From: Hydrogenimonas sp. SS33 | Lineage (GTDB): Bacteria > Campylobacterota > Campylobacteria > Campylobacterales > Hydrogenimonadaceae | Direction: 5' to 3' | DNA length: 64,000 nt | NCBI RefSeq assembly: GCF_040436365.1 | Contig: NZ_AP026369.1 | Coordinates: 1,551,501-1,615,500, forward strand | Shown here: piece by piece, positions 17,059 through 27,709 of the stretch | Layout: each line of letters opens with the position of its first letter | How positions within the stretch are numbered: the first letter of the stretch is position 1 | Translations under genes and position numbers: made by a program | Notes under the pieces: model-generated | The model's input: the letters and a program-made list of their open reading frames with translations, nothing else | The model's database searches: none | Told to the model about the DNA's origin: nothing

Positions 17059-19134
17059 TCACACCACGTAGATCGTCGGGACGATGAGAGGGTAACGCTT
17101 CATCTTCCTGAGCACATGCTTGCGCACCGCCTGCCGGATGTCATCCTCGATGATCTTGGTGTCGAGTTTGTCGCTCTCTTTGAGGTGGGACATATAGGTT
17201 TCGATGATCGCCTCCACCTCTTTGGCGAACTTTTTGTCGTCTTTGTCGGCGACCAGTCCGAAGGTACTCACTTTGGGGTGCCCCACCAGCTTGTGGGTCC
17301 GCTGGTCGATCTGGGCGACAATCATGATGATCCCCTCCGTCGCCAGTTTCTGCCGATCGAGGACGATGTCGTTCTCGATTTCGGCGTTGGCCTGGTTGTC
17401 GATGTAGGTCTTGCCGGTCTTGACGGTCTTGACCTTTTTGAGGTAGCGGGGGGTCACCTCCACCTGGTCCCCGTCGCTCATGAGCAGGATGTTGCGCTCG
17501 TCCACGCCGCACTGCACCGCTGTCTTGGCATGGCGGGCGATATGGTTGTACTCGCCGTGGACCGGCAGGAAGAATTTGGGCTTGGTCAGCCGCAGCATCA
17601 GTTTCTGCTCCTCCTGGGCGGCGTGGCCGGAGACGTGGATTTCGCTGAAATCCTGGTATGCGACCGTGGCGCCCGCCTTCATCAGGTGGTTCATGACCCG
17701 CGAAACGCTCGCTTCGTTACCGGGAATTGCCTTGGCGGAGATGATAACCGTGTCGCTGGGCTTGATTTTGATGTGACGATGCTCGTCGGTCGCCATCCGG
17801 TAGAGGGCGCTCATGGGTTCTCCCTGGCTTCCGGTGGTGACGATCAGCACCTCTTCGTCGCTGTAGCGGACCACTTCGTGGGCGTCGATGAAGATATCTT
17901 CGGGCAGGTCGATGTAGCCGAGCTGCCGCGCCGTCTCCAGGTTCCGCTCCATCGACCGGCCGATCACCGCCACCTTGCGGCCGTATTTGAGGCCGTGCTC
18001 GATGGCCTGGTAGACCCGGTGGATGTTGGAGGAGAAGGTGGACATGATGACCCGGCCCTTGGCTTTGGCGAAGAGGTGGTCGAAGGTGGGGCCGACCGTC
18101 TTTTCACTCTTGGTGATTCCCGGTTTGTGGGAGTTGGTACTGTCAGAAAGCAGGAGCAGCACCCCCTCTTCCCCATACTCCGCCAACCGGTGCAGGTCTG
18201 CGGGGTAGCCGTCCACCGGCGTATGGTCGATCTTGAAGTCGCCGGTATGGATGATGACACCCGCCGGCGTACGGATCGCCAGGGAGGAGGCGTCGATGAT
18301 AGAGTGGGTCATATGGATCCATTCGACCTCGAAATCTCCGATCTTGATGGGCTTGCGCTTCTCGACGTAGCGGAAATATTTGGCCTTGTCGTTCTTGAGG
18401 CCGTGCTCGTCGAATTTGTTGGCGATCATCCCCAGCGGCAGCGGCGTCCCGTAGATGGGGAATTTCAGCTCCTTGAAGAGGTAGGGGACCGCCCCGATAT
18501 GGTCTTCGTGGGCGTGGGTGATGACGATACCCGCGATTTTGTCCTTGATGGCGTGGAGATAGCTGAAGTCGGGGACGAGGATGTCGACCCCGTGCATCTC
18601 CTCGGTGGGAAAGCTCATCCCTACGTCGATGATGATGGCGCTGTTTTCGGTCTCCAGCACCGCCATGTTCCCGCCGATCTCACCCAGGCCGCCCAGGGGC
18701 GTGAAACGGACCCTAGCTTTGTTGTTGATGTCGATTTTGGCCGCCGTGTTGAGCCGCTCTTCATGGACCGCCTTGTTCGCGGCGATCGCCTGGTTGATGT
18801 CGGTATAGACGCCGTCGCTGCTGCGCTTGACGTTGGCCGGTGTCTTGTAGTGGCTTTCGGGGTTGCGTCCGTTGCCGCGCCCGCGGCCGCGCTGGCCGCC
18901 GCGGCCGCGCTGGTTTCCGCCCCGGGACCTGTTCTGGCCCCCCTGGCTGTTCTGGCCGCCGCGTTTCTCACCCTGATTGCCGCCCTGGCTGCCGCTGTTG
19001 CGGGGGCGTCTGGGACGCCGGTTCTTGTTCTGTCCGCCGCCCTGGCTGTTGCCGCTTTGGCTGTTCTGGTTTTTCTGATTGTCGTTATTGCTGTTTGGAG
19101 AGTTGTTGTTCCCCTGGGGTTTCTTCTCTTCCAT
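17059..19134 (-). CDS. rnj: Ribonuclease J
   Basis: 691 aa. This metallo-beta-lactamase/beta-CASP RNase has the zinc motif HAHEDHIG, HTGDFKIDHTPVDG and the HGEYNH motif, and it probably performs 5'-3' exonuclease and endonuclease mRNA decay. About the first 125 residues are low-complexity: Asn/Gln/Ser-rich, then Arg/Gly-rich with RGRGG-like repeats. Helicobacter RNase J also has a long N-terminal extension. AAAGGTGAT precedes the ATG, supporting a real start inside the 3' end of rsmA (50-base overlap). Confidence 0.95.
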   Translation of the reverse strand: MEEKKPQGNNNSPNSNNDNQKNQNSQSGNSQGGGQNKNRRPRRPRNSGSQGGNQGEKRGGQNSQGGQNRSRGGNQRGRGGQRGRGRGNGRNPESHYKTPANVKRSSDGVYTDINQAIAANKAVHEERLNTAAKIDINNKARVRFTPLGGLGEIGGNMAVLETENSAIIIDVGMSFPTEEMHGVDILVPDFSYLHAIKDKIAGIVITHAHEDHIGAVPYLFKELKFPIYGTPLPLGMIANKFDEHGLKNDKAKYFRYVEKRKPIKIGDFEVEWIHMTHSIIDASSLAIRTPAGVIIHTGDFKIDHTPVDGYPADLHRLAEYGEEGVLLLLSDSTNSHKPGITKSEKTVGPTFDHLFAKAKGRVIMSTFSSNIHRVYQAIEHGLKYGRKVAVIGRSMERNLETARQLGYIDLPEDIFIDAHEVVRYSDEEVLIVTTGSQGEPMSALYRMATDEHRHIKIKPSDTVIISAKAIPGNEASVSRVMNHLMKAGATVAYQDFSEIHVSGHAAQEEQKLMLRLTKPKFFLPVHGEYNHIARHAKTAVQCGVDERNILLMSDGDQVEVTPRYLKKVKTVKTGKTYIDNQANAEIENDIVLDRQKLATEGIIMIVAQIDQRTHKLVGHPKVSTFGLVADKDDKKFAKEVEAIIETYMSHLKESDKLDTKIIEDDIRQAVRKHVLRKMKRYPLIVPTIYVV

Positions 19135-19939
19135 CTACATCACCTTTCAATTGTTTGTATAGGCGGTGATAGAGGGATGTCGCCACTTCATGAGGACGGA
19201 CGGAGGGAGAGAGCCCCAGACCGGTCAGCGCTTCCATTACGGCTCTCCTGTCAAAACGCGCCGAGAGGTTTTTGGCGAGTGTTTTGCGCGGCTGGGTAAA
19301 GGCCGTCTTCAGGAAAGTTTCGAATCCGATATCGTCGGGGCTGGCCCGTTTTTCGATCCGGAGTATCGACGAAACGACTTTGGGTGCGGGAACGAAGGCT
19401 TCGGGCGGTACGTCAAAACATCGACACACGTCGCCCGCCGTCTGCGCCAGCACGGAGAGTGCGGAAAAGGCTTTTTCGCCCGGCTCGGCAGCGAACTTCT
19501 CCGCCACCTCTTTCTGCACCATCACCAGCAGGCTACGGCAGTGCCTGTCTTTCAATGCACGCAAAATGATATTCGTCGCGATGTAATAGGGGAGGTTGGC
19601 GACCAGCCGATAGGGCCCGTCCGCCAGACTCCCGGCTTCCCAGTGACTCAGAACATCGCCGCAAACGAGCTTCAGCCTACCGTTTTCGATGGGCGTTTTG
19701 AAACGTTGCCGCAAATGTTCACAAAGGTCTTTGTCCACCTCATAGGCGGTGACATCCTTGTTCTCGACCAGAAATCTGGTCAAATCACCTAATCCAGGCC
19801 CGATTTCGACCACCTTCAGGTCGTCTGCGGGCATCGATTCGATGATCTTTCGCAAGATGCGCTCATCTTTGAGAAAGTTCTGGCCAAACTTTTTTTTGGC
19901 TCTCTTCTCATCGGATGGACGCGGATGGTGCTTAATCAT
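19085..19939 (-). CDS. rsmA: 16S rRNA dimethyladenosine transferase (KsgA)
   Basis: 284 aa. It dimethylates two adjacent adenosines near the 3' end of 16S rRNA during 30S maturation. The N terminus AKKKFGQNFLKDERIL, the SAM motif VVEIGPGLGDLT and the catalytic NLPYYIAT are the KsgA signatures. It opens the minus-strand operon rsmA-rnj-kdsD-rluB-yjbQ-rarA. The C terminus is somewhat extended (KQLKGDVDGREE onward) and overlaps rnj. Confidence 0.95.
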   Translation of the reverse strand: MIKHHPRPSDEKRAKKKFGQNFLKDERILRKIIESMPADDLKVVEIGPGLGDLTRFLVENKDVTAYEVDKDLCEHLRQRFKTPIENGRLKLVCGDVLSHWEAGSLADGPYRLVANLPYYIATNIILRALKDRHCRSLLVMVQKEVAEKFAAEPGEKAFSALSVLAQTAGDVCRCFDVPPEAFVPAPKVVSSILRIEKRASPDDIGFETFLKTAFTQPRKTLAKNLSARFDRRAVMEALTGLGLSPSVRPHEVATSLYHRLYKQLKGDVDGREETPGEQQLSKQQ

Positions 19940-20006
19940 ACTGAAACTTTTCTTAAATTTAGATTACGTTTTTTAAAAAATGCTTAAATGCAGGCGGAAA
20001 TCCTGC

Positions 20007-20012
20007 TATAAT
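20007..20012 (+). promoter_or_regulatory. -10 box for hisF
   Basis: CTGCTATAAT, an extended -10 box 32 bases before the GTG start of hisF. Confidence 0.55.
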
Positions 20013-20044
20013 GCGGATCATTATACCAAGAGGAAAAGAGTTAC

Positions 20045-20802
<758 letters not shown>

Positions 20803-20806
<4 letters not shown>

Positions 20807-21390
20807 TTGTTTGCGCCGGAAACAACGAGATTTTTCCTTTCGCCTCGCCCATCGGCATGGGCCTGTGCGAAAGCGCCGTCAACCTCACGCGTCTCGTCCT
20901 GATGCAGCCGCCGGAATTCATCCTTTTTATAGGAAGCGCAGGTAGCTATGGACATTACGAGCCGATGGAGATCGTCGAGTCCAAAGCGGCCAGCCAAATC
21001 GAACTCTCTTTTCTATTGAAGAAGAGCTACACTCCCCTCTCATCCAATGTCATCGTCTCCGATGAAAATGTTTCACGTGAAACACCTCTCTCCAAAATCG
21101 GATCGCACGAAAAACCCGCCATTGTCAACTCCAGTAATTACATTACGACCGACATGGAAACGGCACAACGTTACAACCGGTTGGGCATCGGATTGGAAAA
21201 CATGGAGTTTTATTCGGTCATGCAGGTGGCGAAAGAGTTTTCCATTCCGTGTGGCGGTATCTTTGTTATCACCAATTACTGCAATGCCAATGCCCATGAA
21301 GACTTCGTCAACAACCATCGCAACGCCATGACAAGACTGACAGACTATCTACAGAAAAGGATCGGCAATCTTGAAACCTTCCATTCTTGA
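20803..21390 (+). CDS. Phosphorylase-superfamily (PNP/UDP) protein
   Basis: 195 aa. The motifs [22 protein letters not shown] and [16 protein letters not shown] followed by [14 protein letters not shown] fit a purine-nucleoside phosphorylase-like or nucleosidase fold. Family members cleave the N-glycosidic bond of nucleosides. It is shorter than classical PNPs (about 235-290 aa). It lies between hisF and rlmN with overlaps at both ends, in one operon. The substrate is not determined. Confidence 0.75.
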
Positions 21391-22444
21391 TTACACCCAG
21401 GAAGAGCTGGAAACCATGTTTCCGCCGAAATTTCGTGCGAAACAGATCTACAACTGGATTTACCAGCAACATGTAGACAACTTTGACGAAATGGCAAACA
21501 TTCCGAAAACATTGCGCAAAGAGCTTGCCGAACATTTTGACATCTCTCCACTGAACATTGTCAACAAAGAACTAAGCAGTGACGGAAGCATCAAATATCT
21601 TTTCGGCCTTCATGACGGCCATACCGTCGAGGCCGTACTTCTCAAGATGAAAGATGCTGTTTATGATGAAAAAGGGGAGCTTCTTCACCATGCCAAATAC
21701 ACGGTCTGTGTTTCAAGCCAGGTAGGGTGTAAAGTCGGATGCGCTTTCTGCCTGACGGCCAAAGGAGGATTTGTCCGCAACCTGACACCAGGAGAAATTG
21801 TCGGCCAGGTCCTGGAGATCAAAAAGGACCAGGAGATTGCAAGCAACCGTCGTGTCAACATAGTATACATGGGGATGGGGGAGCCGCTCGACAATCTGGA
21901 CAACCTTGCCAAGTCGATCCGGATTTTCGGAAACGAAAACGGACTCAGCATCTCACCAAAGCGTCAAACTGTGTCAACCAGCGGCATTAGTACAAAAATC
22001 GAAAAACTCGGCAAAATGGAGCTTGGCGTACAGTTGGCAATCAGTCTACACGCCGTTGACGATGCGTTAAGGGAAACATTGATTCCCATGAACAAAGCCT
22101 ACAATATCGCATCGATCATCGATGCCGTCAGAAACTTTCCTGTCAATACGCGTAAACGGGTGATGTTCGAATACCTGGTCATCAAAGATGTCAACGATGA
22201 CATTGAAAGTGCGAAAAAACTGATCAAACTTTTACAAGGGATCAAAGCGAAGGTGAATCTGATCTATTTCAACCCTTATCCGGGCACGGATTTCAAAAGA
22301 CCTGAACCGGAACAGATGAAACGTTTTCAGGACTACCTTTTGAGAAAAGGAGTCCTTTGTACGATACGTGAATCAAAAGGACTGGATATCAGTGCCGCCT
22401 GCGGGCAGTTGAGAGAAAAGGAACTTCAAAGGAGTGAAGTGTGA
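21371..22444 (+). CDS. rlmN: Dual-specificity RNA methyltransferase RlmN
   Basis: 357 aa. This radical-SAM enzyme methylates C2 of adenine in 23S rRNA and in some tRNAs. The cluster-binding CxxxCxxC is in [17 protein letters not shown], followed by [10 protein letters not shown] and SISLHAVDD; a reactive Cys is near the end (DISAACGQL). The start is TTG at 21371, with AAGGA at normal spacing, and overlaps the preceding gene by 20 bases. The downstream tiny membrane gene overlaps its stop. Confidence 0.93.
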   Translation: MKPSILDYTQEELETMFPPKFRAKQIYNWIYQQHVDNFDEMANIPKTLRKELAEHFDISPLNIVNKELSSDGSIKYLFGLHDGHTVEAVLLKMKDAVYDEKGELLHHAKYTVCVSSQVGCKVGCAFCLTAKGGFVRNLTPGEIVGQVLEIKKDQEIASNRRVNIVYMGMGEPLDNLDNLAKSIRIFGNENGLSISPKRQTVSTSGISTKIEKLGKMELGVQLAISLHAVDDALRETLIPMNKAYNIASIIDAVRNFPVNTRKRVMFEYLVIKDVNDDIESAKKLIKLLQGIKAKVNLIYFNPYPGTDFKRPEPEQMKRFQDYLLRKGVLCTIRESKGLDISAACGQLREKELQRSEV

Positions 22445-22530
22445 GTTATGTCGACTATGGAATGATTCTTTTTCTTGCATTGGTTGTTATTGTGGGTGTC
22501 GGCGGTTTTATCATCGCCAACAAAGATTGA
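22441..22530 (+). CDS. 29-residue membrane peptide
   Basis: GTG 22441 to TGA 22530 encodes [20 protein letters not shown] followed by [10 protein letters not shown] single hydrophobic helix with a short polar head and a charged tail suggests a membrane micropeptide. GTGA overlaps the rlmN stop, and AAAGGAGTGAA lies just upstream. No family is recognised. Its compact, clean structure and coupling argue for a real gene, but chance cannot be excluded at this length. Confidence 0.6.
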   Translation: MSYVDYGMILFLALVVIVGVGGFIIANKD

Positions 22531-22537
22531 AGGAATT

Positions 22538-23470
22538 CTAGTAGACCGGCTTGTGGCGTTTTTGCGGCAGAACGATCTCTTTTTTGACCTCTTCGAAATC
22601 GAACTTCGACTCCAGTCTGTAATGTACCCCCCTGTATTCGAATACCAGGCTCTGTGCGTGCAGCAGTAACCGCCTGGCACCCATATAGTAGAGTCTCTCC
22701 TTCTCGCTCAGTACTTTGTCCAAATATCTGATGGCCACATCCATCGGAACACCATAAATGGGGTCACCCAAAATGGGATGTTTCACGTGAAACAAATGGA
22801 CACGTATCTGATGCTGCCTTCCGGTATGGGGTATCGCCTTGACGAGGGTGGCATCATGCTCTTCATCGTATTCAATCGGAACAAACTCAGTCAGGGAGGG
22901 CTTCCCCTCCGGATGAACGAGCATTTTGAGCTTGATGGTGGAGAAATCCGTATTCTGTTTTAGCGGGACGTCGACACTGAACGGTTTGTCGATGCGACCG
23001 CGAACCCATGCCAGATAGGATTTTTTGACATCTTTCGTTTCGAATTTTGTTTTGAGTTCTCTCTCTGCCTTCTTGTTTCGGCTCACCATCAAAAGCCCGC
23101 TGGTCTCCATGTCGATGCGGTGCAGTGCATTGGCCTGTTTCCCGAATATATATCTGATGTCATCCAGCAATGAGTAGGGCGTTCGGTGGGTTGTAGGGTG
23201 CACCAGGGTGCCGCTGGGTTTGTCGAAGAGGGCGAAATCGGGCGTCGTAAAGATAGGTTTTTCACCTTTGGGCTGAGGAATAAATGTCTTGACGGAAATC
23301 TCGCCGGATATGATAGCACCGCTCTCCGTCATCACTTCACCATTGACCTTCAATCGACCCGTCGCGACGATTTTCTGCGCCTCATTCTGTTTGACACCGA
23401 CCTTTCTCATGAGGAAAAGAAAAGCGGGCATCGGTTCGTCAAGCCTGTAATGCGTGTCGACGAATGCCAT
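22538..23470 (-). CDS. RluA-family pseudouridine synthase
   Basis: 310 aa from ATG 23470, which has GAGGT 6 bases upstream; a longer frame to 23506 adds only a basic stretch without a ribosome-binding site. An S4-like N-terminal region (FLMRKVGVKQNEAQKIVATG) is followed by the catalytic Asp in HRIDMETSGLLMVSRN and the LTEF/GRQHQIRVHLFHVKHPILGDPIYG motifs. It isomerises uridine in rRNA or tRNA. The target (RluC, RluD or another class) is not clear. Confidence 0.9.
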   Translation of the reverse strand: MAFVDTHYRLDEPMPAFLFLMRKVGVKQNEAQKIVATGRLKVNGEVMTESGAIISGEISVKTFIPQPKGEKPIFTTPDFALFDKPSGTLVHPTTHRTPYSLLDDIRYIFGKQANALHRIDMETSGLLMVSRNKKAERELKTKFETKDVKKSYLAWVRGRIDKPFSVDVPLKQNTDFSTIKLKMLVHPEGKPSLTEFVPIEYDEEHDATLVKAIPHTGRQHQIRVHLFHVKHPILGDPIYGVPMDVAIRYLDKVLSEKERLYYMGARRLLLHAQSLVFEYRGVHYRLESKFDFEEVKKEIVLPQKRHKPVY

Positions 23471-23513
23471 GAAAGTACCTCGATTTTTTTTACCTCTTTT
23501 TAACACACTTTTC

Positions 23514-23519
23514 TATAAA
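23514..23519 (+). promoter_or_regulatory. Candidate -10 box for purB
   Basis: TATAAA (in TTCTATAAAATC), 56 bases before purB; another AT-rich TATATT lies nearer. This AT-rich gap must also hold the divergent promoter of the RluA-type gene. Confidence 0.35.
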
Positions 23520-23575
23520 ATCTTTATATTTTCAAGACAGACAATACAGACAACCCAGTTAACAAAAGGACAGCA

Positions 23576-24907
23576 ATGGTCGAACGGTATGCCCGGGAAG
23601 AGATGAAGTCGAAGTGGACGATGCAGGCGAAATATCAGGCATGGCTGGATGTGGAGATCGCCGCCGTAAAAGCCTGGAACCGGTTGGGGCTCATCCCCGA
23701 AGAGGATGCGAAAAAGATCGAGGAGAATGCCTCGTTCGATGTCGAACGCATTGACGAGATCGAAAAGGAGACACGACACGATGTCATCGCCTTTTTGACA
23801 AGTGTCGCCGAAAGCCTCGGCGAAGAGAGCCGGTGGGTCCACTACGGCATGACAAGCTCCGACACGATCGACACGGCCGTCGCCCTCCAGATGCGCGACA
23901 GCCTTCGTCTCATCATCGACGATGTCAAGCAGGTAATGGCGACCATCGAACGCCGCGCCAAAGAGCACAAATTTACGCTGATGGTCGGACGCAGCCACGG
24001 GATACACGGTGAACCCATCACATTCGGCCTGGTGCTCGCCATCTGGTACGACGAAATGAAAAGACACCTGAAAAACCTGGAAGAGACGCTCGAAGTGATC
24101 AGCGTCGGAAAAGTGAGCGGCGCCATGGGCAACTTCGCCCATGCCCCGATGGAGCTGGAGGAGTATGTCTGCGAAGAGCTGGGGCTCAAGCCGGCGCCCG
24201 TCTCCAACCAGGTGGTCCAGCGGGACCGTTATGCCCGCCTCATGAGCGCATTGGCGCTGATGGCTTCCACCGTCGAAAAGATCGCCGTCAATATCCGCCA
24301 CTTCCAGCGGACCGAAGTCTATGAATGCGAAGAGTACTTCCACAAAGGGCAGAAAGGTTCTTCCGCCATGCCCCACAAACGCAACCCCGTTTTGAGCGAA
24401 AACCTGACAGGTCTTGCACGGATGGTGCGAAGCTACTGCATGCCCGCCATGGAGAATGTGGCTCTCTGGCACGAACGGGACATCAGCCACAGCTCCGTGG
24501 AGCGGTTCATTCTGCCTGACGGCTTCATTACCGCCGACTTCATGCTGATGCGCCTCAACGGACTGCTCGACAAGCTTGTCGTCTATCCGGAAAACATGAT
24601 GAAAAACCTCAACCTCACCGGCGGCCTCGTATTCAGCCAACGGGTGCTGCTGGAACTTCCCAAACGGGGCGTTACCAGGGAAGATGCCTACAAAATCGTC
24701 CAGCGCAACGCCATGAAAGTGTGGGAGGACCTGCAGAAAGGCAAACCGGCCCTCAACGAAAAAGGGGAGAGCCTCTACCTGCAGTATCTTCTCGAAGACG
24801 AAGAGCTTCGTGAAAAACTGAGCGAAGAGGAGATACGGGACTGCTTCGATTACGGCTACTACACCAAAAACGTCGACCGGATTTTCGCACGCGTTTTCGG
24901 CAACTAA
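23576..24907 (+). CDS. purB: Adenylosuccinate lyase
   Basis: 443 aa. It catalyses fumarate release in two purine steps (SAICAR and adenylosuccinate). The fumarase/aspartase signature with the catalytic Ser is GSSAMPHKRNPVLSENL near residue 260, and VGRSHGIHGEPITFG and MTSSDTIDTAVALQ are also present. The N terminus (MVERYAREEMKSKW) matches the family. It is 18 bases upstream of nrdA, so nucleotide-synthesis genes are grouped. Confidence 0.96.
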   Translation: MVERYAREEMKSKWTMQAKYQAWLDVEIAAVKAWNRLGLIPEEDAKKIEENASFDVERIDEIEKETRHDVIAFLTSVAESLGEESRWVHYGMTSSDTIDTAVALQMRDSLRLIIDDVKQVMATIERRAKEHKFTLMVGRSHGIHGEPITFGLVLAIWYDEMKRHLKNLEETLEVISVGKVSGAMGNFAHAPMELEEYVCEELGLKPAPVSNQVVQRDRYARLMSALALMASTVEKIAVNIRHFQRTEVYECEEYFHKGQKGSSAMPHKRNPVLSENLTGLARMVRSYCMPAMENVALWHERDISHSSVERFILPDGFITADFMLMRLNGLLDKLVVYPENMMKNLNLTGGLVFSQRVLLELPKRGVTREDAYKIVQRNAMKVWEDLQKGKPALNEKGESLYLQYLLEDEELREKLSEEEIRDCFDYGYYTKNVDRIFARVFGN

Positions 24908-24925
24908 ATCAGGAGAGGGGAGACT

Positions 24926-27304
24926 ATGTCACTGGGAGTATTGACAGTTATCAAACGAAACGGGCGGGCGGAACCGCTCGACATCACGAAGATCCAGAAA
25001 TACACTTCCGCCGCCGTGGAGGGGCTGGAAGGGGTAAGCCAGAGCGAGCTGGAAGTCGACGCCAAAATCCAGTTCAGGGACCGCATTACGACGGAGGAGA
25101 TCCAGCAGACGTTGATCAAGACGGCGGTTGACAAAATCGACATCGACAGACCCAACTGGACCTTCGTCGCGGCACGCCTCTTCCTCTACGACCTTTACCA
25201 CAAAGTCAACGGCTTTACAGGATACGACCATCTTCGAAACTATTTCGAGAAAGGGGAGAAGGAGGGGCGGATCGTCCTGGGCCTGAAAGAGAAGTACGAC
25301 CTGGACGACCTGAACGCCTACATCAAACCCGAACGCGACCTCCAGTTTACCTATCTGGGCATCCGGACCCTCTACGACCGCTATCTGCTCAAAGACAGAG
25401 AGAACCGCCCCATCGAACTCCCCCAGCACCTCTTCATGGCCGTCGCCATGTTCCTGGCGCAGAACGAACTCAACTGCCAGGAGTGGGCGAAAAAATTCTA
25501 CGACGTCATCAGCAAATTCGAAGTGATGGTCGCCACCCCGACCCTCTCCAACGCCCGCACGCCGCGGCACCAGCTCTCCTCCTGCTACATTGGCAGCACG
25601 CCGGACAAGATCGAAGGGATTTTCGACGCCTACAAAGAGATGGCGCTTCTGAGCAAATTCGGCGGCGGCATCGGCTGGGACTGGAGCAAGGTCCGGGCCA
25701 TGGGAAGCTATATCGACAGCCACAAAAACGCCGCTGGAGGCATCGTTCCCTTTTTGAAGATCACCAACGATATCGCCATCGCCGTCGACCAGCTCGGTAC
25801 CCGCAAAGGGGCGATCGCGGTCTACATAGAACCGTGGCACCTGGATATCTGGGATTTCATCGACCTGAAGAAAAACTCCGGCGAAGAGCGGCGCCGGGCC
25901 CACGACCTCTTCCCCGCCCTCTGGATCAACGACCTCTTCATGAAGCGGGTGGAGGAGGATGGCGTCTGGACCCTTTTCGACCCCTATGAAACGGGCGACC
26001 TGACCGATCTGCACGGGGAAGCCTTCGAAAAGCGCTACATCGAATACGAAAACGACCCCGATATCCTCAAAGAGAAGGTCAAAGCCAAAGAGCTATGGAA
26101 AAAAATATTGATGAGCTATTTCGAAACTGGGAACCCCTTCCTCTGTTTCAAAGACACCGCCAACCGCGTCAACCCCAACGACCACTGCGGCATCATCCGA
26201 AGCTCCAACCTCTGTACGGAGATCTTCCAGAACACGGACCCCAACCACTACAAGGTAATGGTCAAATATACCGACGGAAGCGTAGACTATTTCGAAGAGG
26301 AGGAGGATGTCACCGTTGACAGCGGCATCACCAAAAAAGCGAAAAAGGTGACGGCCCTCGACGCCATCGGCGGCAAGGAGATCTACATTGTCGAAAAGGT
26401 CGGGGAAGACGGCAAAACCGCCGTCTGCAACCTGGCCAGCGTCAACCTCTCCAAAATCCATACGAAAGAGGATATCGAGCGTGTCGTGCCCGTCGCCGTT
26501 CGGATGCTCGACAATGTCATCGATCTCAACTTCTATCCGCTGGAGAAGGTGAAAAAGACCAACGAACGCTCCCGCTCCATCGGCCTGGGGGTCATGGGAG
26601 AAGCGCAGATGGTCGCGGAGAAGCAGGTGAAGTGGGGCAGTGCGGAACACCTGAACCTGATCGACGAAGTGATGGAGATGATCAGTTACAACGCTATCAA
26701 AGCCTCATCGAACCTTGCCATCGAGAAAGGGTGCTACCCGGACTACGAAGGTTCGAAATGGAGCCGGGGCATCCTGCCCATCGACAACGCCAACCCCAAT
26801 GCCCTGGCGTTGACGGACAGGGGCGGTCTCTTCGGCTATACCTACGACTGGGAGGCGTTGCGCAAAAAGGTCAAAGAAGACGGCATGCGCAACGGCTACC
26901 TTATGGCGATCGCCCCCACCAGCTCCATCTCCATTCTCGTGGGAACTACCCAGACCATCGAGCCGGTCTACAAGCGCAAATGGTTCGAAGAGAACCTCAG
27001 CGGCCTCATTCCGGTGGTGGTCCCCAACCTCTCCCCCGATACCTGGGAGTACTACCAGCCCGCCTTCGAACTCGACCAGCGTATTCTGGTGCGTGCCGCC
27101 GCGGTCCGTCAGAAGTGGATCGACCAGGGGCAGAGCCTCAATATCTTCATGTCCCTGGACAAGGCGAGCGGACGCTATCTGCATGAAATCTATACGCTGG
27201 CATGGAAGCTGGGGATCAAATCGACCTACTACCTGCGCAGCCAGTCGCCGGAGATGCAGGAAGAGGTGGCCGACCGCAGTATGGAGTGCCTCGGCTGTCA
27301 ATGA
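24926..27304 (+). CDS. nrdA: Ribonucleoside-diphosphate reductase, alpha subunit (class I)
   Basis: 792 aa. It reduces ribonucleotides to deoxyribonucleotides. An ATP-cone region is at the N terminus (about 7-95). The barrel has SSCYIGSTPDKIEGIF, NLCTEIF and TAVCNLASVNLSK, and the radical-transfer region TSSISILVGTTQTIEP is near residue 670. The C terminus ends ECLGCQ, with the pair of cysteines that re-reduce the active site. Its partner nrdB follows after 442 bases that contain a family B repeat. Confidence 0.96.
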   Translation: MSLGVLTVIKRNGRAEPLDITKIQKYTSAAVEGLEGVSQSELEVDAKIQFRDRITTEEIQQTLIKTAVDKIDIDRPNWTFVAARLFLYDLYHKVNGFTGYDHLRNYFEKGEKEGRIVLGLKEKYDLDDLNAYIKPERDLQFTYLGIRTLYDRYLLKDRENRPIELPQHLFMAVAMFLAQNELNCQEWAKKFYDVISKFEVMVATPTLSNARTPRHQLSSCYIGSTPDKIEGIFDAYKEMALLSKFGGGIGWDWSKVRAMGSYIDSHKNAAGGIVPFLKITNDIAIAVDQLGTRKGAIAVYIEPWHLDIWDFIDLKKNSGEERRRAHDLFPALWINDLFMKRVEEDGVWTLFDPYETGDLTDLHGEAFEKRYIEYENDPDILKEKVKAKELWKKILMSYFETGNPFLCFKDTANRVNPNDHCGIIRSSNLCTEIFQNTDPNHYKVMVKYTDGSVDYFEEEEDVTVDSGITKKAKKVTALDAIGGKEIYIVEKVGEDGKTAVCNLASVNLSKIHTKEDIERVVPVAVRMLDNVIDLNFYPLEKVKKTNERSRSIGLGVMGEAQMVAEKQVKWGSAEHLNLIDEVMEMISYNAIKASSNLAIEKGCYPDYEGSKWSRGILPIDNANPNALALTDRGGLFGYTYDWEALRKKVKEDGMRNGYLMAIAPTSSISILVGTTQTIEPVYKRKWFEENLSGLIPVVVPNLSPDTWEYYQPAFELDQRILVRAAAVRQKWIDQGQSLNIFMSLDKASGRYLHEIYTLAWKLGIKSTYYLRSQSPEMQEEVADRSMECLGCQ

Positions 27305-27331
27305 GAATACCCGGGTATTTTCCCGGTATTC
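27305..27331. other. Hairpin directly after nrdA
   Basis: GAATACC(C)GGG and CCCGGTATTC form a 10-bp stem with one bulged C and a TATTTT loop. No T tract follows, so it is not a standard terminator. It may protect the nrdA mRNA end or attenuate read-through into nrdB. Confidence 0.5.
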
Positions 27332-27442
27332 CAGACCTCTCTCCACCTTGACGTATGGTATTTGTTTTTCTTATCTTTCTATAACTTTTGAAAGTGGCTT
27401 TGCTTTAAAGTAACTTTCGATAAAATCTCTTCACTTTCCTTA

Positions 27443-27709
27443 GGGCACCTCTAAAAACCCATGCCTGCCATAGCTATGCGAGCTTTTACGTAGACAAGGC
27501 GCCGTGACGCAGGACTGGCCAAAGCCAATTCAAGGAGCGGCAACGCCGGCTGCGTGAAAGCTCGCAAAGCCCGAAGGGAAGGCAAAGTGAGCACCGTCTT
27601 TCGCAAAAGCTCTCCTCGAGTTACCTTCGGGTAGCCCAACGCCTGCCTTTCACGAAATCCGGTGCTCTCTTTGCCTTCTATGGCTGGGCATGGGTTTTCA
27701 GAGGTGCCC
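27443..27709 (+). repeat. Family B repeat, copy 2 (between nrdA and nrdB)
   Basis: 267 bp, the same length and orientation as copy 1 and nearly identical. It runs from GGGCACCTCTAAAAACCCAT to its complementary end and is flanked by TTA on both sides, a possible 3-bp target duplication. It separates nrdB from a TAAAAT box at 27421-27426 that may have been its original promoter. Confidence 0.88.

Noticed and set aside
16114-19299. A 1061-codon open frame on the plus strand opposite kdsD and rnj
   Set aside because: It is antisense to two firm genes, has no recognisable domain, and its composition (many Val/Asp/His/Gly/Leu) is what the complement of a GC-rich gene gives.
27305-27331. The hairpin after nrdA as a Rho-independent terminator
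   Set aside because: No T tract follows on the plus strand; kept only as a hairpin.
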